Shown in pieces: positions 7,600-9,114 of a stretch of 9,114 bases of DNA. Source of the DNA: an uncultured Clostridia bacterium (lineage in GTDB: Bacteria; Bacillota; Clostridia; Christensenellales; Borkfalkiaceae); the NCBI GenBank assembly GCA_959605945.1, contig CAUHGY010000074.1:1-9114 (forward strand). Reading direction: 5' to 3'. Below the pieces are notes generated by a model, which searched no databases, was not told where the DNA came from, and saw only the letters and a list, made by a program, of their open reading frames with translations. Every line of letters begins with the position of its first letter. The stretch's first letter is position 1. Made by a program: the position numbers and the translations under genes.

Positions 7600-9114
7600 A
7601 TGAGAAAGAAGATTTTAGCATCGTTAATGTTTATTATTGCAACGTTTGCTTTCAGCATGGCTTTTGTGTCCTGCGGAGAAGATCCTCCGCCACCGCCTGA
7701 AGTTACGCTTGCATTTGAGCTCGATCAAGTAAGTATAAATATGGGTGAAAGTAAGGAACTTAAATATACATTGACGAATTCAACGGAAAAACCTGTGTTT
7801 TCTTCAAGCGACCCCGAGGTGGTTTCAGTTGATGCCAACGGAAAAATTACAGGTCTAAAAGTCAGTTCGTCGGCAATTACCGTAACTGCGGCAGTAGGAG
7901 AAGTTACCGATACCTGTGCGATTACCGTAACCGATTCTGGTTTTCGACCAGTTATAAATTTTAATACGACTGACTTAAATATGTTTAAAGGTGATACTTA
8001 CGACCTTGAACCTACGGTTTCATATAAAGGTGAAACGGTAGACGCCGTCGTTACTTACAGCGTGAGTGATAATGGTGTTGTAACCGTGGAGAACGGAGTT
8101 GTGACGGCAGTAAATGCCGGTATCGCTACGGTAACCGCCGAAACCGATTATTTTGGCGAAGGCAGCGAAACGATTACGGTTAACGTTTCAGAAGCCAATC
8201 TCTTGTCTTTAGACGTAAGCGAAATTACTCTTGAAACGTATAAAGATGGCAATAATAACAGTAAAAGCGTTACTGCAAGTCTGATACTTGATAAAAGGCC
8301 TATAGCAAATCCGGATATAGATTGGCGTGTTTCTGACGGCGGCGAAAGTATATGTTCTGTTGCGGAAGGCGTGATAACGGGATTAAGCGAAGGCGAAACA
8401 ACTGTTATTGCGGAATACGATACGGAAGATGCTGCTATAGGTATACTGTCTGCTCAGGTTAAGGTTAAAGTTGAATTTACGGAAATTACCGAAAGCGAAA
8501 CTTTGGAAATCGATCTTAAATCTTTTGCTTTGCCTTCGAAAATCGAGCCGGGTTATACTGCGGCAGCAGATATTACGACAAGTGAAAATATTATAGACCT
8601 TTTGGAAAATAATGAGATTGATGCCACGAAAGTGGTGATGGGCGAAAATCGCAACTGGAAAATTTCTTATGACGATCATTCGGTAATTTATTCGATTGAC
8701 GTTTATACTACCGTAAACACCCCGCAGGAGCTTTTAAATATTATTCCGGAAGAAATCCGAAATGCGCCTGCCTTTGACCAGGGTAATCAGCCGGAAAGTA
8801 TCGGAGGTTATTATGTGCTCGGAAATAACATAAATTTAGGTACCGCACTGATAAAAGCCAAAGGTTACGATTCCGGCAATAACGGAACTTCTACCACGGG
8901 ATTTACAGGAGTTTTTGACGGTAAAGGATACACTGTTTATAACGGTATGTATGGTTGGGGTGGTCTTTTCGGCAGTCTTATCGGTGCCGAAATAAGAAAC
9001 GTTGCGTTTGTCGGTTCGCAACTTATGGCCGACGGCTCTCATGCAAGGGGCATTTTTGCCGCGTACATGCAGGATACCGCATTAGAGAATATATTTGTTG
9101 ACCTGGTTTATGAC
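7600..9114 (+). CDS. Big_2 / GLUG-type surface lipoprotein, N-terminal part (cut by window end)
   Basis: The frame is open from ATG 7600 to the window edge: 505 residues, no stop. A signal peptide (MRKK then hydrophobic 5-22) ends in FVSC with Cys25 as the likely lipidated residue; the position three before it is Phe, slightly unusual. A run of five prolines (29-33) follows as a tether. Three bacterial Ig-like Big_2 domains follow at about 37-112, 118-197 and 201-292. Each has the family pattern of an initial strand, a V-x-S-D-x-x-V core and a closing G-x-x-x-V/I-T-V/A strand (SSSDPEVVSVDANGKITGL, SDNGVVTVENGVVTAVNAG). Residues about 293-375 form an unassigned linker domain. Residues 432-475 (GFTGVFDGKGYTV, GGLFGSLIGAEIRNVAFVG) look like the start of a GLUG-type or pectin-lyase-like beta-helix region that continues outside the window. 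AGGAGG at 7586-7591 supports the start. Role: probably cell-surface adhesion or glycan binding; a catalytic part further on cannot be excluded. Confidence 0.9.
   Translation, partial: MRKKILASLMFIIATFAFSMAFVSCGEDPPPPPEVTLAFELDQVSINMGESKELKYTLTNSTEKPVFSSSDPEVVSVDANGKITGLKVSSSAITVTAAVGEVTDTCAITVTDSGFRPVINFNTTDLNMFKGDTYDLEPTVSYKGETVDAVVTYSVSDNGVVTVENGVVTAVNAGIATVTAETDYFGEGSETITVNVSEANLLSLDVSEITLETYKDGNNNSKSVTASLILDKRPIANPDIDWRVSDGGESICSVAEGVITGLSEGETTVIAEYDTEDAAIGILSAQVKVKVEFTEITESETLEIDLKSFALPSKIEPGYTAAADITTSENIIDLLENNEIDATKVVMGENRNWKISYDDHSVIYSIDVYTTVNTPQELLNIIPEEIRNAPAFDQGNQPESIGGYYVLGNNINLGTALIKAKGYDSGNNGTSTTGFTGVFDGKGYTVYNGMYGWGGLFGSLIGAEIRNVAFVGSQLMADGSHARGIFAAYMQDTALENIFVDLVYD

Noticed and set aside
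8383..9042. Minus-strand open frames at 8383-8679 and 8836-9042
   Set aside because: They lie opposite the Big_2/GLUG lipoprotein, whose frame is uninterrupted with clear domains. They show no start signals or domains.

Overview
The window looks like part of a carbohydrate-related locus from an AT-leaning Gram-positive-type bacterium, probably a gut or host-associated member of the Bacillota (Clostridia-like). The reasons are strong AGGAGG-type ribosome binding sites, lipoproteins with short basic N-termini, a GH20 enzyme of the streptococcal GH20C type, and large Ig-like surface proteins. The taxonomic call is inference; no rRNA or marker gene is present. About 95 percent of the window is coding, with no tRNA, rRNA, insertion sequence or CRISPR array seen.

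Left arm, minus strand. A complete cytoplasmic family 20 beta-N-acetylhexosaminidase (531-2366) is followed after only 4 bases by an AraC-family regulator (526 down to the window edge). The regulator's N-terminal cupin sensor domain is inside the window; its DNA-binding domain is outside. The two are almost certainly co-transcribed.

Centre. A 182-base divergent intergenic region (2367-2548) separates the arms. It holds three inverted repeats, a plausible rightward promoter and a strong ribosome binding site that moves the start of the rightward gene to a TTG at 2549.

Right arm, plus strand. First comes a secreted protein of about 1001 residues built from Ig-like and larger beta-sandwich domains (2549-5554). 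It is followed after 9 bases by a DUF4838 lipoprotein with a carbohydrate-enzyme-like N-terminal domain and a Cys-x-Cys-x-x-Cys motif (5564-7459). After a 140-base gap containing an RNA pseudoknot-capable set of inverted repeats, a second lipoprotein begins (7600 to the window end) with three Big_2 Ig-like domains and the start of a GLUG-type beta-helix region.

How they may work together (inference): the three exported proteins would bind and possibly cleave a glycan or glycoprotein outside the cell. Released HexNAc-containing oligosaccharides would be imported by a transporter not in this window and trimmed inside by the GH20 enzyme, with the AraC protein sensing a sugar and controlling one or both arms. 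The DUF4838 protein and the Ig-like protein are the least understood parts. The two genes cut by the window edges, and the 3' part of the first unassigned domain in the last lipoprotein, limit what can be concluded.
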